Positions 43,808 to 55,385 of a stretch of DNA of 64,000 bases are shown here, one piece after another. A program made the translations under genes and the position numbers. Source of the DNA: Amorphophallus konjac (lineage: Eukaryota > Streptophyta > Magnoliopsida > Alismatales > Araceae); contig CM040118.1 of NCBI GenBank assembly GCA_022559845.1, positions 443,856,053-443,920,052 of the forward strand. Direction: 5' to 3'. The first letter of the stretch is position 1, and each line of letters opens with the position of its first letter. The notes beneath the pieces are model-generated. The model saw only the letters and a list, made by a program, of their open reading frames with translations. It did no database searches and was not told where the DNA came from.

Positions 43808-46168
43808 TTAGCTCATTAACCAACGCGTGGCATTCAGAATGAGCCACCACGTGATCTTGTCTTCCTTCAAATTCCAGCCCTTAATCCATTGGAAGACAAG
43901 AGTAGACATGTATGAACCGGAGCTAGAAAGAGGCAGGACTCGCACATGATTGTTTGTAACATTAACCTTGTGTGCGATCCAGTTTTCAGCTTTAGAGATC
44001 AAAAAATGATCTATGGCCAATAATTTGTCAAGATCAAGGTATAACCCTTGCATAATATCAATCCATCGGTCCCCTTCACCTGTATTGTCCCTCCAGATGA
44101 CCTCTTTATTGACTACTTCCTCCTTGGGAACTTGGTCATCGAACGGTGGCTTAGGGATAAGAGTGTCATTATTAGCCACAGTCTTCCCAGTAATAGCCTC
44201 ATGTGTTAGAAGGGTACCAATCAACTTGTCTTCCTGATGGGGAGTTAAATCAAAAGTGAATATTGTTGGTCCATCCCCCTCAGGTCCCAGAATATCATAT
44301 TGAAGAGGCTCATCTGGCAGGGGTAGCACGAGCCCAGAATCAAATTGATCCAATGATTCAAACATGAGGGGATCGGGCTCAATGGGTAGATCAAATTTGA
44401 AAGTTTCTAATAAAACCCCTTTATCACACTCATCATTTAATAGAAAATTGTGAATCAAATTTCCCAATAATGAAGTGGGAAGATCAAATGTAAATTGTTC
44501 CAGCTCGGCCCCTTCATCAAAGGTAAGATCAAATGGGAATTGTTCCAGCTCGGTCCCTTCATCAAAGGTAAGATCAAATGGGAATTTTTTAAAGACGGAG
44601 CTTTCATCATACTCATCACTCACCTGGAGATTCTCAATCAAATTTTCCAAAAATGGGGTTGATAGATGAAATATAAACTTTTCGAACAAGGCCCCATCAT
44701 CAAGTTCTTCCGAGGGAGGAGAAGATTTAGAATTAAGTTCCACTAAATCAACATGATTATTAATCATAAAGCAATCCTCCTCGACATGTAGATCCTCAAT
44801 TAAGTTGTTTGGGCCACTTATTTTCTCAGTGATATTCTCAATCTCAAAACATTCATAGAATGGGGTGATGATATCAATAGGATCATTTGTATTCTTTAAT
44901 TCATCCCCTAATTCCGTCCCTTCCTTCATCATGGTATGGCTTGCGCACTCCCCCTCACTCCCAATAATGATATCTTGAGCCAAAATGCCAGGCATCAGAT
45001 CATCATCATCATCATTCACGTATCGAGGGGGTTGGTTGAATTTTGACGAAGGGTCATGGTAAGTAGACTGAGAGTACACGCTTTGAGCTTCAAAGTAGTG
45101 GCCCGGTGAATCACCCTTAGTATGGACATTGAGTCCGAAATCGGGGTGAGATGAGTTGAGATGAAGTTGAGTATACATGGGCTGCTCGTGAATTGCTTGG
45201 GGTAGAGGTGTACACAAATGGGTTTGGATTGTTGAATCCAGCCAAGGCAAATTTGTGTGATTACTCCAGCCAAGATTATCATCATCTGCAACATGCTTGA
45301 GCTGAGAGAATCCTAGGGAATTTTGGACCTGTGCTTGGATGACGGGAGAGAGTCGGGCTATAGTAGGGCATTCACTCACATGGTGAGTGAGACTGGCACA
45401 GAATTCACACACTTCCATGAAAGTGTGGATTGGGTTTTCCGCCTGTTTGACATGTCCTACAAGTTGTTGATGAGATGAGATGGAGGCACGATTTATTGAA
45501 TTTTCACTCAAAATCTCAAATAGATCATATGCCTCATCTTCACTTTTGCTTAAAAATGCCCCTCCACAATATATGTCCACCATCTGCCTATCAAAATTGG
45601 ATAACCCCTCATAAAATGTAAAGATAATTTGCCATCTGGGCAACCCATGATGTGGACATTGACTCACTAGCTCCTTTAATCTCACCCAAGATTCATGATG
45701 TTGCTCTCCCGGACGTTGAGTAAATCCTGTAATCGCCCTTCTCATCATGTTGGTTTGGCCTATGGGGTAAAATTTTTTTAAAAATTCTGACTGCATATCT
45801 TCCCAAGTCCTGATAATCTTTCGAAAACTCCTTAACCAACATTTTGCTTTATCTTTTAACGAGAATGGAAATAAAATTAATTTAAGGGCATCATCATTAA
45901 AATTCTGAATTTTGATCAGTGAGCAAACTTCTAGAAAATCATCTAGATGCCTATAAGGATTTTCATTGAGATTCCCATAAAAAGATGGGAGCATCTGGAT
46001 GAGACTAGGGCGAATCTCATATTGATCAACGTGAATATCGGGGAGTTGAATACAGGTGGAGGGCTTGTAAGAAGAAGGATAAAAATGCTCCTTCATAGGC
46101 GTGGGTTTCCCTCCAAGATGAATGGCCATAAAATGAATTTTGTTTTTACATTTTTTTAAGTATTTCAA
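43808..46168 (-). CDS. gag: T unit 2 gag, Athila type, up to 786 aa
   Basis: It is like the unit 1 capsid protein but better preserved. The zinc knuckle is complete (CEFCASLTHHVSEC, C-X2-C-X4-H-X4-C), and the C-terminus continues about 36 residues beyond the unit 1 stop. A 45-bp in-frame tandem duplication near 44520-44566 adds one more FDLTFDEG-type repeat. The in-frame start at 46168 adds 13 residues not open in unit 1 because of a one-base difference; ATG 46129 (MAIHLGG) is the start common to both. No pol follows; the antisense PMD gene lies behind it, tail to tail. Confidence 0.87.
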   Translation of the reverse strand: MKYLKKCKNKIHFMAIHLGGKPTPMKEHFYPSSYKPSTCIQLPDIHVDQYEIRPSLIQMLPSFYGNLNENPYRHLDDFLEVCSLIKIQNFNDDALKLILFPFSLKDKAKCWLRSFRKIIRTWEDMQSEFLKKFYPIGQTNMMRRAITGFTQRPGEQHHESWVRLKELVSQCPHHGLPRWQIIFTFYEGLSNFDRQMVDIYCGGAFLSKSEDEAYDLFEILSENSINRASISSHQQLVGHVKQAENPIHTFMEVCEFCASLTHHVSECPTIARLSPVIQAQVQNSLGFSQLKHVADDDNLGWSNHTNLPWLDSTIQTHLCTPLPQAIHEQPMYTQLHLNSSHPDFGLNVHTKGDSPGHYFEAQSVYSQSTYHDPSSKFNQPPRYVNDDDDDLMPGILAQDIIIGSEGECASHTMMKEGTELGDELKNTNDPIDIITPFYECFEIENITEKISGPNNLIEDLHVEEDCFMINNHVDLVELNSKSSPPSEELDDGALFEKFIFHLSTPFLENLIENLQVSDEYDESSVFKKFPFDLTFDEGTELEQFPFDLTFDEGAELEQFTFDLPTSLLGNLIHNFLLNDECDKGVLLETFKFDLPIEPDPLMFESLDQFDSGLVLPLPDEPLQYDILGPEGDGPTIFTFDLTPHQEDKLIGTLLTHEAITGKTVANNDTLIPKPPFDDQVPKEEVVNKEVIWRDNTGEGDRWIDIMQGLYLDLDKLLAIDHFLISKAENWIAHKVNVTNNHVRVLPLSSSGSYMSTLVFQWIKGWNLKEDKITWWLILNATRWLMS

Positions 46169-47179
46169 CTTATTTTTTTTTTCAATTTTTAAAATTTTTT
46201 TTATGCAAACACAAACAAGTTAACATAAATTATCCTAATGACCTAGATGCGACTCAGACCTACAAATGTGGTTTCACAAAGTGATTAAAATGAACTTAAA
46301 TTCACCCTCAGTATGTCCACCGGCCAGGTAAGGGGTGGGGAAGTGGGAGGTTCCCCCTACTTTCGTAGGGACCTTATTATACAAAACCACAATCCCGCTT
46401 AAGGCGTTTGCTATCCGACCGTCTTGCCTTAGACACCAGTTTTCATAAGAGGATAAACCTAAATATCACAGGAATCACAGTGTGATCCTAGGGCCAACGT
46501 CTACTGGCTTTTATTAAGGCCTAGGTAATGCAGAGATGCAAGGAAATTGTGGTTTTTGGGCTAAGAGAGGGTGATGAAATCCCCACCTTATCTTGTTAGG
46601 GGTGTTGCCCTTAAAGTATTTTGAAATGAAATGCACACCACAATTTCAAACAAGGGGTTCTTTATGCAAAAATGAATGCCAGGCTGGGATCAGTAGAATG
46701 TACCTTGCCCCTCGCGATCTTCAAAATGCAATGCAGAAATTAAACAAAGATAAATTCTAAGCTAAATGATGCATGACCTAGAGCATGAAAGTGTAGTTTC
46801 TACTCTTGCAATGAGGTCTTTTATTTGGTACAAATGAAGATTTTTTTTTTTTGGTTAATGAACCTAACTAACCAGCATGAAAATTTTTCTTTTCTTTTGA
46901 TTGTTTTTTATTTTTTTAGAGTTTTTAAGAAATTTTCAGATTTTTGTAAAAAATTTTCAGAAAGTGGAAAGATAGAACCTGTTTCTTGATTTCAGCCCTT
47001 TAGCAATGCTTCCGAGCTATTTAATGACGTTTCATATCCTTGGAATTTCAGATTCGATCTTCCTCTTTCTTTGTTTTTAAATTTTTTTTCGTTTTCCTGC
47101 ACAAGTAAAGAAAGCAAAAATCAATATACAAATATACAAAGTAAACACAAGAGTATCCAACTATGAAAAGTATCTTCGA
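46169..47179 (-). other. T unit 2 leader
   Basis: Non-coding, nearly identical to 36368-37417, including the block at about 46316-46450 shared with element B. Confidence 0.75.
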
Positions 47180-47197
47180 TCCCCGGCAACGGCGCCA
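47180..47197 (-). promoter_or_regulatory. T unit 2 primer-binding site, tRNA-Asp type
   Basis: TGGCGCCGTTGCCGGGGA on the - strand, seven bases from LTR 3. Confidence 0.93.
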
Positions 47198-47204
47198 AAA
47201 AATT

Positions 47205-49235
47205 TGATGCTCGCTCGACAGTCGTTGTTTAAAAATGCCGTGCCACACAAATTTCAAAATTGATAACCACACTCACTCACTCGATTGATTTTGAAATACG
47301 AGTACAGTGGTGAATACGGGTCGATCCCACGGGGAGAGAATATTTGATTTTAGTTCAAGTTGGACATATCCTTATGTTTGGAAAATCAAATGTTATATTT
47401 TGGAGTGCGATTATCACTAAAGAAATTGAAATTACAACTTTAAATGACAAGAGATAAGTAAAAGAAATTTAGCCAATTGATTGAAGAATGTCGTCGTTTC
47501 CACGCCGAGCCTTTGATGAAGATCGCTCCGCCTAGGAAGTCGACGCCGTGAGAGGATTTGAAGAAGACTTACCGCTTTGGGTATGATTGAATGATTGAAA
47601 CACTCAAGATGACAAGGTTTGGATAGAACAAGTTTGAAAACTTAAGTTTGAAAATATAACATAATTCAAGTGAAAATAGGGGTTGGAAGAAAAAGTATAA
47701 CTTCAAATCTAGATGGAATTAGAAGAAGTGTAAAACATGAACGTTGTAGAGAATTGAAAGAGGAAGAACTTTGATGAAGAACACAGACACAGAAAATAAG
47801 AGGAAGGCAATGAAAAATCAAGATCTAACACTGCTGGTGAATAGTAACTGACAGAAAAATAGCACCTTGAAAAATTAATTCTAACTCTAAAAATACACAG
47901 AATTAGACAAAGTGGTAGAAGAATGAAATGGAGATCTATAAGAGAGGAACAAAGTTGATGAAGAACTCAGATTGAAAAGAGATCTAGAAAGGCTTCAAAA
48001 CATAAGAAAACTAGAATATCTCACCACGGATGAATAGTAAACACCTAAAACAGCACTTAAGAAAACGGACCAGAACTCTATGAAGTAGGAAGAATTTGAA
48101 GAAATGATCAACAGAGAAGTTGAAGAGCACTTGAAAACAAACAACTTTTATGAAGAACCGAAATTGAAATGAAGATCACAATCATACGAAATAAGGCTAG
48201 GAAAAGGTTGAATTCAAAAATGAAACTTTTATTGAAAGAACTTCAACTTACAACTTTGACTTCAAAAGCTTGTAAAATACAACTCTAACAATCAACAACT
48301 TCAGAAAAATAAAGAACAAACTTACATTAAACATGATCCATAGCTAGCTCTCTTTCCCTACTCAACCCTTACTCACTACTCACTCCCATTCCATTACACA
48401 TGAAGCCCTTATATAGGGTTACAAACTCTTCTTGCCCATGTGAAACAATCAAGTGCACCTAATTTTGACCCAACTTGGTAGGCTGGAATGTGCTGCACCT
48501 TTGTCATTTTTTTCTGATTTTTTCCAAAAATTTTTTGGAATTTTTATGGCCCTTTTTCTCCTTCTTTATCTCTTATTCTCTCATTTTCCTCTCTGTCGGC
48601 ACGTTGCGCCGACCGCCGACTGGGTTAGGCGGCCGACCGCCGTGGGCCCTCGTGCGCCCGCCCGCTCTGCCGTCGCCACGCGTCGCACGCGGCGCACGCT
48701 TCCGCCGCATGTCGCCGCTCCGCCTTCGCCACGACCCCCGCCTGCCTCGCCCTCCGCGTCGCCACGACCCCGCCACGACCCCGCTCTCGAGCCCCCGCCT
48801 TCGCCCTCTCGCCTCGTCGCCCGTGCGGGCGGTGAAGGCGGGAAGGGCGGGGGCGGCTTTTTTTAAACTCTTTTTTTTATTTAAATTATATATATATATA
48901 TATATCTTGTATATATTTGTATAAAATGCTAAAAAATAGCAAATAAATTTATTTATTTTTTATAATTTTTTTCTTTTCTTTTTGAACAATTTCCTGGGCT
49001 TTTGGCCCATTCAACATAATATTTTTATTCTTTTTTTTCTTTTTCTTGGAGCTTTCCTCGAACTGCGTGCCTGCATAAATACATAAAAATTATCATAAAA
49101 ATTTATTTAATTTCAAAAAAATTAAACATTTGATACAAAATCAACAATAAGTGTGAGAAGTGTATATTTAATATCAATTAAGCTCATAAAAATACATATA
49201 CTCATGAATTAAATGATAAAAATACACACTAATCA
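47205..49235 (-). repeat. T LTR 3 (5' LTR of unit 2)
   Basis: It starts TGATGCTCGCTCGACAG and ends CACACTAATCA, followed by target duplication GTGAC. CCTATATAAGG on the - strand at 48407-48417 is the probable core promoter driving array transcription. The CpG-rich U3 block is at about 48600-48860. Confidence 0.95.
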
Positions 49236-49240
49236 GTGAC

Positions 49241-49956
49241 GTCGCAGACGACGGGGAGCGGCCGGTTCCAGCTGTCCTGGAATATCGGTCGGATCCCACG
49301 GTCGCCGCGTGTGCATGAGACGGGTCTGACGGTCGCCGCGCGGATCTGGAGAGGGCTTCGACGTGTGGGGGCACGCCGTTTGCCTCCTCTTGGCTCCGGC
49401 GAGGCTTCCGGGCGGACGCCGAGATGGAGGGCGGATGGGGGAGTTAGGGATGCCGGCCGCCATTCCCCTCCGTGGGAGGGGAGGAGGCGGCTCACCTCTG
49501 TCCGCAGCCTCTTTCTCTCTCTTTTGTTCTTCATTTCTTTCACTCTTCGGGGGCTGCTTGCTTTCTGTTCGCCTCCAAGGAGTTGGTGGATTGGCAGAGA
49601 GGAGACTTTCACGGCGCTCCTATTTCCAAGTTGTTGCCAACTTGGAAGGTAGACTTCCTCGCGTGAAAGGTGGCCTTCTCCTTGTCATCCCTCTGTCACC
49701 CTTGTCACGGTCCACCCGAGCCAACTGGGTCGACCATCTCTTGTCCGAGCCAGTTTCTACGCGAGGCAGAGTCAGTGGCTGGATGCGAGAAGGTCAAGAC
49801 CGGGTCGGCCGGGCGATGGCCGTCTGCCGTGGTGTTAGATGGATTTTTGCTTTTCACTATGTAATGTATTGGCAGTTGCCTTTCTGATGTACCAACAATT
49901 ATCTTGAATGAATGCAAAAAGGGGGTTTTATTTTACCCGATTTGTTGATACAGTTT
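49241..49956 (+). other. R spacer between T and the 3' end of pol
   Basis: GC-rich sequence of element R with overlapping short frames in several phases and no recognised protein. The last 100 bases are A/T-rich and resemble the 3' end of a + strand transcript. It separates pol (-) from the antisense genes (+). Confidence 0.5.
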
Positions 49957-52900
49957 TCAGAAATAAAATCTGCGTAGTGTGGTTGCGTTCCATGTCCGGG
50001 GAATGGGTTCCCCTTCCATTGTGGCCAACCTGTACGCACCTTTCCCGAGCGTCTCGATCACTCGGTAGGGGCCTTCCCAGTTGGGGGATAGCTTGCCCGC
50101 CGCCTCCAGTGGTCGAGAGGCTTCGGTCTTCCTGAGGACGAAGTCCCCTGGTCAGAATTGTCTGCCCCGGACCTTGGCGTTGTAGTACCGAGTGAGGCGG
50201 CGCTGGTATTCCGTAGCTCGGACGTTCGCGATCTCTCGGAGTTCGTCTGCCAGGTCGAGGTTCTCGAGCAACTTCTGCTCGTTTGCCTCGGGCGAAAAGC
50301 TGATCACTCGGAGAGACGGATTGGCGATCTCTAACGGAACGACGGCTTCGGTGCCATATACCAACTGAAAAGGGGTCTCACCGGTTGCCGTCTTGGGGGT
50401 CGTTCGGTGCGACCATAGTACGCTAGGCAGTTCCTCGAGCCAGCTACCCTTAGCCTTGCCGAGTCTGGTTTTTATGCCCTTCAAGATGGTTTTGTTGGCA
50501 TTTTCAACCAGCCCGTTGGCCTGAGGGTGGGCGACCGAAGTGAAGTGGTTGCAGATATTTAGGTCGGCGTATCTATCTCGGAAGTACCGAGAGTCGAATT
50601 GCCACCCATTATCGCTCACTATCACTCGGGGGATGCCAAAGCGACAGATGATCGATTTCCAAACGAAGCCCCAGGCGACTGTCTCGGTGATCCTTGCTGT
50701 AGCTTCAGCCTCGATCCACTTGGTCAAGTAGTCGATGGAGACGATGATGAACTTCTTCTGGGATTGAGCCGTTGGGAATGGCCCAAGGATGTTGATCCCC
50801 CACCGAGCGAAAGGGTAGGGCTCGGTAAGGGTGATAAGTTTCGTGGCCGGCTGATGGACCAAATGGTCGAACCGCTGGCAATGGTCGCACTGTTGTACAT
50901 AAGCCGTGCAGTCGCACTGTAGGGTAGGCCACCAGTACCCCTGCCTTAGTAGGATTCTGGCCAGCGACCGACCTCCTGAATGTGCTCCGCCCAGGCCTTG
51001 ATGAATCTCTTCAACAGCTTGGCTTGCTTCGTCGGGACCGAGGCACTTCAGAAGGGGCCCGGAGAACGATCTTCGGTAGAGAACGTTGTCGAGGATGACG
51101 AAGCACCGAGCTTGGTACTTCATTCGGCGGGCTTCCCGAGGGTCGGAGGGCTCCTGGGAGTCCCGTAGCCAGAACAGGTAGGGGGAGCGCTAGTCACCGG
51201 GAGTGGCCGAGTCAATGGCGAGGAGCTCCGAGTCTATGCTCGGGCGCTCTAGCTCTTCTAGGAGGACCGATCGTGTACCTTCCGGGTCTAGGGAGGAGGC
51301 CAGTCGGGAGAGGGCGTCTGCCCGAGAGTTTTGCTCCCGAGCTATTCGGACTACCGCGAACTCCTCGAACTGCTGGGCCAGGCTCTGGACCAACTGGAGG
51401 TATTTGATCATAGGTGCCTCCCGAGCTTCGTACTCGCCATTGACCTGGCTTGCAACTAGCTGGGAGTCGATGTGGATCCTGACTCGCTCGGCCCCCAACC
51501 GTCGGGCCATGCGGGCTCCCGAGATAAGGGCCTCGTACTTGGAAGCATTGTTGGACGCCAGAAAGTTGAACTTCAGGGCGTATTGCAATTCTATTCCTTC
51601 GGGGGACTTTAGGAGGATCCCTGCGCCGCTGCCGACCGAGTTGGACGATCCATCGACGAACAGCTCCCAGGTTGGCCCGGCTGCTGTCAGAGGCCTGTCC
51701 TCGACCGGAACGGTGCTCTCGGCGATGAAGTCGGCGAGCGCTTGTCCTTTGATAGCTGATCGTGGCCGATACGAGATGTCGTAGGCCCCGAGCATGATGG
51801 CCCATTTGACGAGTCACCCCGAGGCTTCGGGATGGGCCAGAATCTTCTTCAGTGGCTCGCCGGTTAGCACGGTGATGGGATGCCCCTGGAAGTAGGGTCG
51901 GAGGCGCTTTGCGGAGGTAACCAATGCTAGCACGAGTTTCTCGGTTGCGGGGTACCTCCGCTCAGCCTCGTTGAGCACCTTGCTGGTGTAGTAGACCGGC
52001 CTCTCGATTCCCGAGTCATTTCTGACTAGGACCGAGCTGACCGTTGATGGCGTCGCCGAGAGATAGAGCAACAAGACCTCGCCCAGGACGGGCTTGGAAA
52101 GCACCGGGGGCGAAGCCAGGAACTCTTTGAGCTCCGCGAACGCTGTCTGGCATTCCCCATCCCATGCGAACGTAGCAGATGCTACCTTGGGCCCCCTCAT
52201 CAGTTTGAAGAAGGGCAAGCATCGTTCGGCCGCACGGGACAGGAAACGACTGAGAGCAGCGACACGCCCCGTCAGACGCTGGATGTTTTTAATACACGTG
52301 GGCGGGCGCATGTCCAGGATGGCCTGGACCTTGTCGGGGTTGTCTTTGATCCCTCGCTGAGTGACCAGGAAACCGAGGAACTTCTCGGATCTTACTCCAA
52401 AGGCGCACTTGGCGGGATTGAGCTTCATGCTGTACTCCAGGAGGGTGCCGAAAGTCTCGGTGAGGTCGGTGAAGTGGTCTTGGGCTCTCGGGGTCTTGAC
52501 GAGCATGTCGTCGATGTAGGCCTCGACGTTCCGACCTAACTGTCCCTCGAACATATGGTTGACCAGTCACTAGTATGTGGCTCCAGCATTCTTCAATCCG
52601 AAGGGCATCCGGGTGTAGCAGTACACGCCGTAGTCGGTGATGAAGGCGGTCCTCTCGACATCTTCAGGGTTCATTCGGATCTGATGATAACCCGAATAGG
52701 CATCCAGGAAACTGAGTATCTCGTTGCCCGAGGTTGAGTCAACCAGTTGGTCGATGCTCGGTAGCGGATAGCAGTCCTTGGGGGTGGCCTTGTTCAGATC
52801 GGTGAAGTCTACACACATTCGCCACTTGCCTGTGGTTTTCGGCACCAGGACGACGTTGGCTAGCCACGTCGGGTACAGGACCGGTCTAAAAAGACCAGTC

Positions 52901-55385
52901 TCTTGTCCCTTGGTGACCTGCGCCTTGATGATTGCTTGTTTCTCGGGCGCATGCTTCCTCCTCCGCTGCTGTACGGGTCTCACGGTGGTATCGAGGTTGA
53001 GTTTGTGCATCACAGTTTCCTCTGGTATACCAGGGAGTTGATCATCAGACCAAGCGAAGACCCGAACGTACTCAGAAAGAAACTCCTTGTATTGCTGCTG
53101 TTCCTCTAGTGGTAGGTCGGCGCCGATCCTTACTCCTAGGGCCGGGTCGTCGTTCAGGAATACCGTTAATAACTCGCCACCGGGTTCGGTGGTCACGGCT
53201 TTTCCTTCGACTCCCCTGGGGCCCTTATCCTTCCCGTCCGGCCTTGAGGCTTCCACCGAGATATTGTAGCACCTTCTAGCCGTGGCCTGGTTACCTCGGA
53301 CTTCCCCCAATCCATTTTTGGTGGGAAACTTCATTTTTTGGTGATAGGTAGATGGTACGACCTTTATTCGGCTGAGAATTTTCCGGCCGAAAATGGCGTT
53401 GTACGTTATCATACCTTTAATCACTATGAAGTCCACTATGACCGTAACGGTTTTAGGTGGGGTGCCGATAGTGACCGACAGGCTTAGGGCTCCCTCGGGG
53501 TAGATGGCCAGGCCATTAAACCCGCAAAGGGGCGTTCGGATCGGGCGGAGCTTGGATGGGTCTTCCCCCATCTTGAGAAAATAGTCATAAGATAATACAT
53601 CGGGGGCGCTCCCATTATCAACCAAAATCCTATCTACATTACAGTGATTTATCGTGGCCGAGATAACGAGGGCATCGTCATGCGGGGTGCTCAGCCCTTC
53701 TAGGTCTTGGTCGGAGAAGACTATGACCTGGGGCTCCATCAGCGGGCCTCTGGGGGGCTCTAAGGCTCGGCTGGCCCGCTCGGCATGACGTTTCCTTCCT
53801 CGGCTAGTGTCGCCGCCCGATGCCGCTCCTCCGGAGATGACGTTGATGTGGACCCCTCGGGGGGCATTGTCGATCTCCTCTGCGGCGTCTCGGTCTTCTT
53901 TGTGCCCGGTCGTGAACCGGGCTAGATGCCCCAGACGGATGAGGCGCTCGATCTCGTCCTGGAGCTGATGGCAATCTCCGGTATGGTGCCCGTGGTCGCC
54001 GTGGAACAGGCAATGCCTGTCCCGCTTGCGGTTCTTTGACCTCATTGGCTCGGGCTGGCGGAGAAGTCCCGAGTCTTTGATGTCTTCATAGATCTCGTAG
54101 ACTGGCGCGGTCAAGGGGGTGTACCGCTCGTACTTTCTCTTGCGCTCTCCTTCTCGATCGCGCTTCTTACCCGAGCCAGGGTTTGGCTCGGAGGTCCGCT
54201 TCTTGTCCCCCTCCCGACCCGAGCCGGTTGCGTCTCGGCAGGCGCTGAGTACTTCTTCGCACTCGGCGTGGCGCAGTGCCAGAGTCACTAGCTCGGCAAG
54301 GGTCGAGGGAGGGTGGAGGACAAGCTCGCGGCGGAGATTCTCATCCCGGGTGCCCCCGGTCAGTGCGGTTGTGGCTGAGGCCACATCCAGGCGGGGAATC
54401 CTGAGGGCTTCCAAATTAAATCGGTGGACATAAGTTCGGAGCCTCTCCCCTTGCGCCTGTTTGAGAGCCAGGAGCCCTGCTACTGACCTTGGGGGGGCGC
54501 TACCGGTGAAACTCTCCTTGAAAATTTGCCCAAATTGCCTGAAGTCTCGGATGGACCCAGGGGCGAGGGCCCGGAACCATGCCTGAGCGCCTTGGACCAG
54601 GGTGGCCGCGAAGGCTCGGCATTTGATGGGATCCGGCGTTCCATGCAGGGTCACCAGGGCGTCGAAGCTATCGTAGTGGTCGGCTGGGTCACCCTGGCCG
54701 TCGTAGAGCTTGAAGGTTGGGATGGAGGCTCTGGGAGAGACCTCTGCCTTCAAGATGTACTCGGAGAAAGGAGATTTATCCTCGTCCTCCGGGAAAGAGG
54801 TCTTCTGCAGGGCGCGGAGGGCGCGCTCTTGCTCTGCGAACCGTCTTTCAAAATCTCGTAGCCGGAGAGACAGCTCTGGCTGCGGTCGCGCCGTGGGGCT
54901 GGGGGGGGGGGGGCGTCGTGGCGATCTCCCGGAGTACTGGTGCCCGGGCGCAGCGGCCTCGCCCCCTGCTTCCCTCTCCTCGGCGTGGAGGAAGCCTCTT
55001 GCTCCATAGGCGGAGCATGCGAGGGTCCTCCGACGTCGTTGCGGAGGAGCTGTCGGCCGCGGAGGGTGAAGCGGCCTCCGGCGGTGTGCTGCGTCGCACT
55101 CCTTCGAGGGGGACTTCCTGACGGGGCGCGGGACCTTGCGTCCCTAGCCGCCTGGGCCCTCATGAGCTCCACGAGGACGTCCATCTTTTCGTTGAGGGCC
55201 TGGAAGGCGTTGGCGCCACCGTCGAGGGGTGCCCCTGTCTCCGCCGGGGGGGGTGGTGGCCTGTTGGTGGGGATGCTGGCGTTGGAGGGGGGGCTCTGTG
55301 AGACCCTAGAGGGGGCGCCTCCCGCCGCTGCCATAGCCTTACCCTTCCCATCGGCGGATCTCCTCCCTGAGCTTCTTCTCACCAT
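49957..55385 (-). pseudogene. gag-pol: R gag-pol, Tat/Retand lineage, one degenerate reading frame
   Basis: It starts at ATG 55385, 17 bases behind the primer-binding site. Order on -: gag (capsid about 54700-54200), CX2HX4HX4C knuckle 53971-54012, protease with DNG active site 53611-53619, reverse transcriptase (GLKNAGATY; YIDD), RNase H, archaeal-type RNase H (about 51660-51280, FVDGSS and HIDSQL), integrase (51123 onward) and a C-terminal GPY module ending at TGA 49957. The part 54753-49957 is a single phase broken only by stops 52570 (TAG), 52567 (TGA), 51814 (TGA), 51190 (TAG) and 50152 (TGA). The N-terminal part is in another phase because of a G homopolymer near 54900. Integrase Asp 1 is Asn (50791-50793). 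Confidence 0.93.

Larger units (their letters stand above)
27801..49235 (-). mobile_element. Element T: tandem two-unit Athila-like array (LTR-int-LTR-int-LTR)
   Basis: Three LTR copies (27801-29827, 37443-39482, 47205-49235) alternate with two internal regions of about 7.6 and 7.7 kb, all on the - strand. GTGAC lies at 27796-27800 and 49236-49240, outside the whole array. Each middle-side junction is exact: the polypurine tract follows LTR1 and LTR2, and a tRNA-Asp type primer-binding site precedes LTR2 and LTR3. Each unit has an Athila-type gag and an antisense spliced plant mobile domain gene, and no pol. The units differ by point changes and indels, so this is not an assembly duplicate. 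Confidence 0.95.
27778..49455 (+). pseudogene. Possible second antisense frame of R, interrupted by T
   Basis: Joining 27778-27795 to 49236 (T and one GTGAC removed) gives a frame from ATG 27778 of about 80 codons ending near 49450. It has an in-frame TAA in its first codons (27793) and a TGA near 49316. The amino acids match nothing I recognise. A TATA-like sequence stands about 115 bp upstream and the + strand has transcript-end-like sequence at 49860-49920, close to the end of pol. It may be only a chance frame in GC-rich DNA. Confidence 0.25.
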
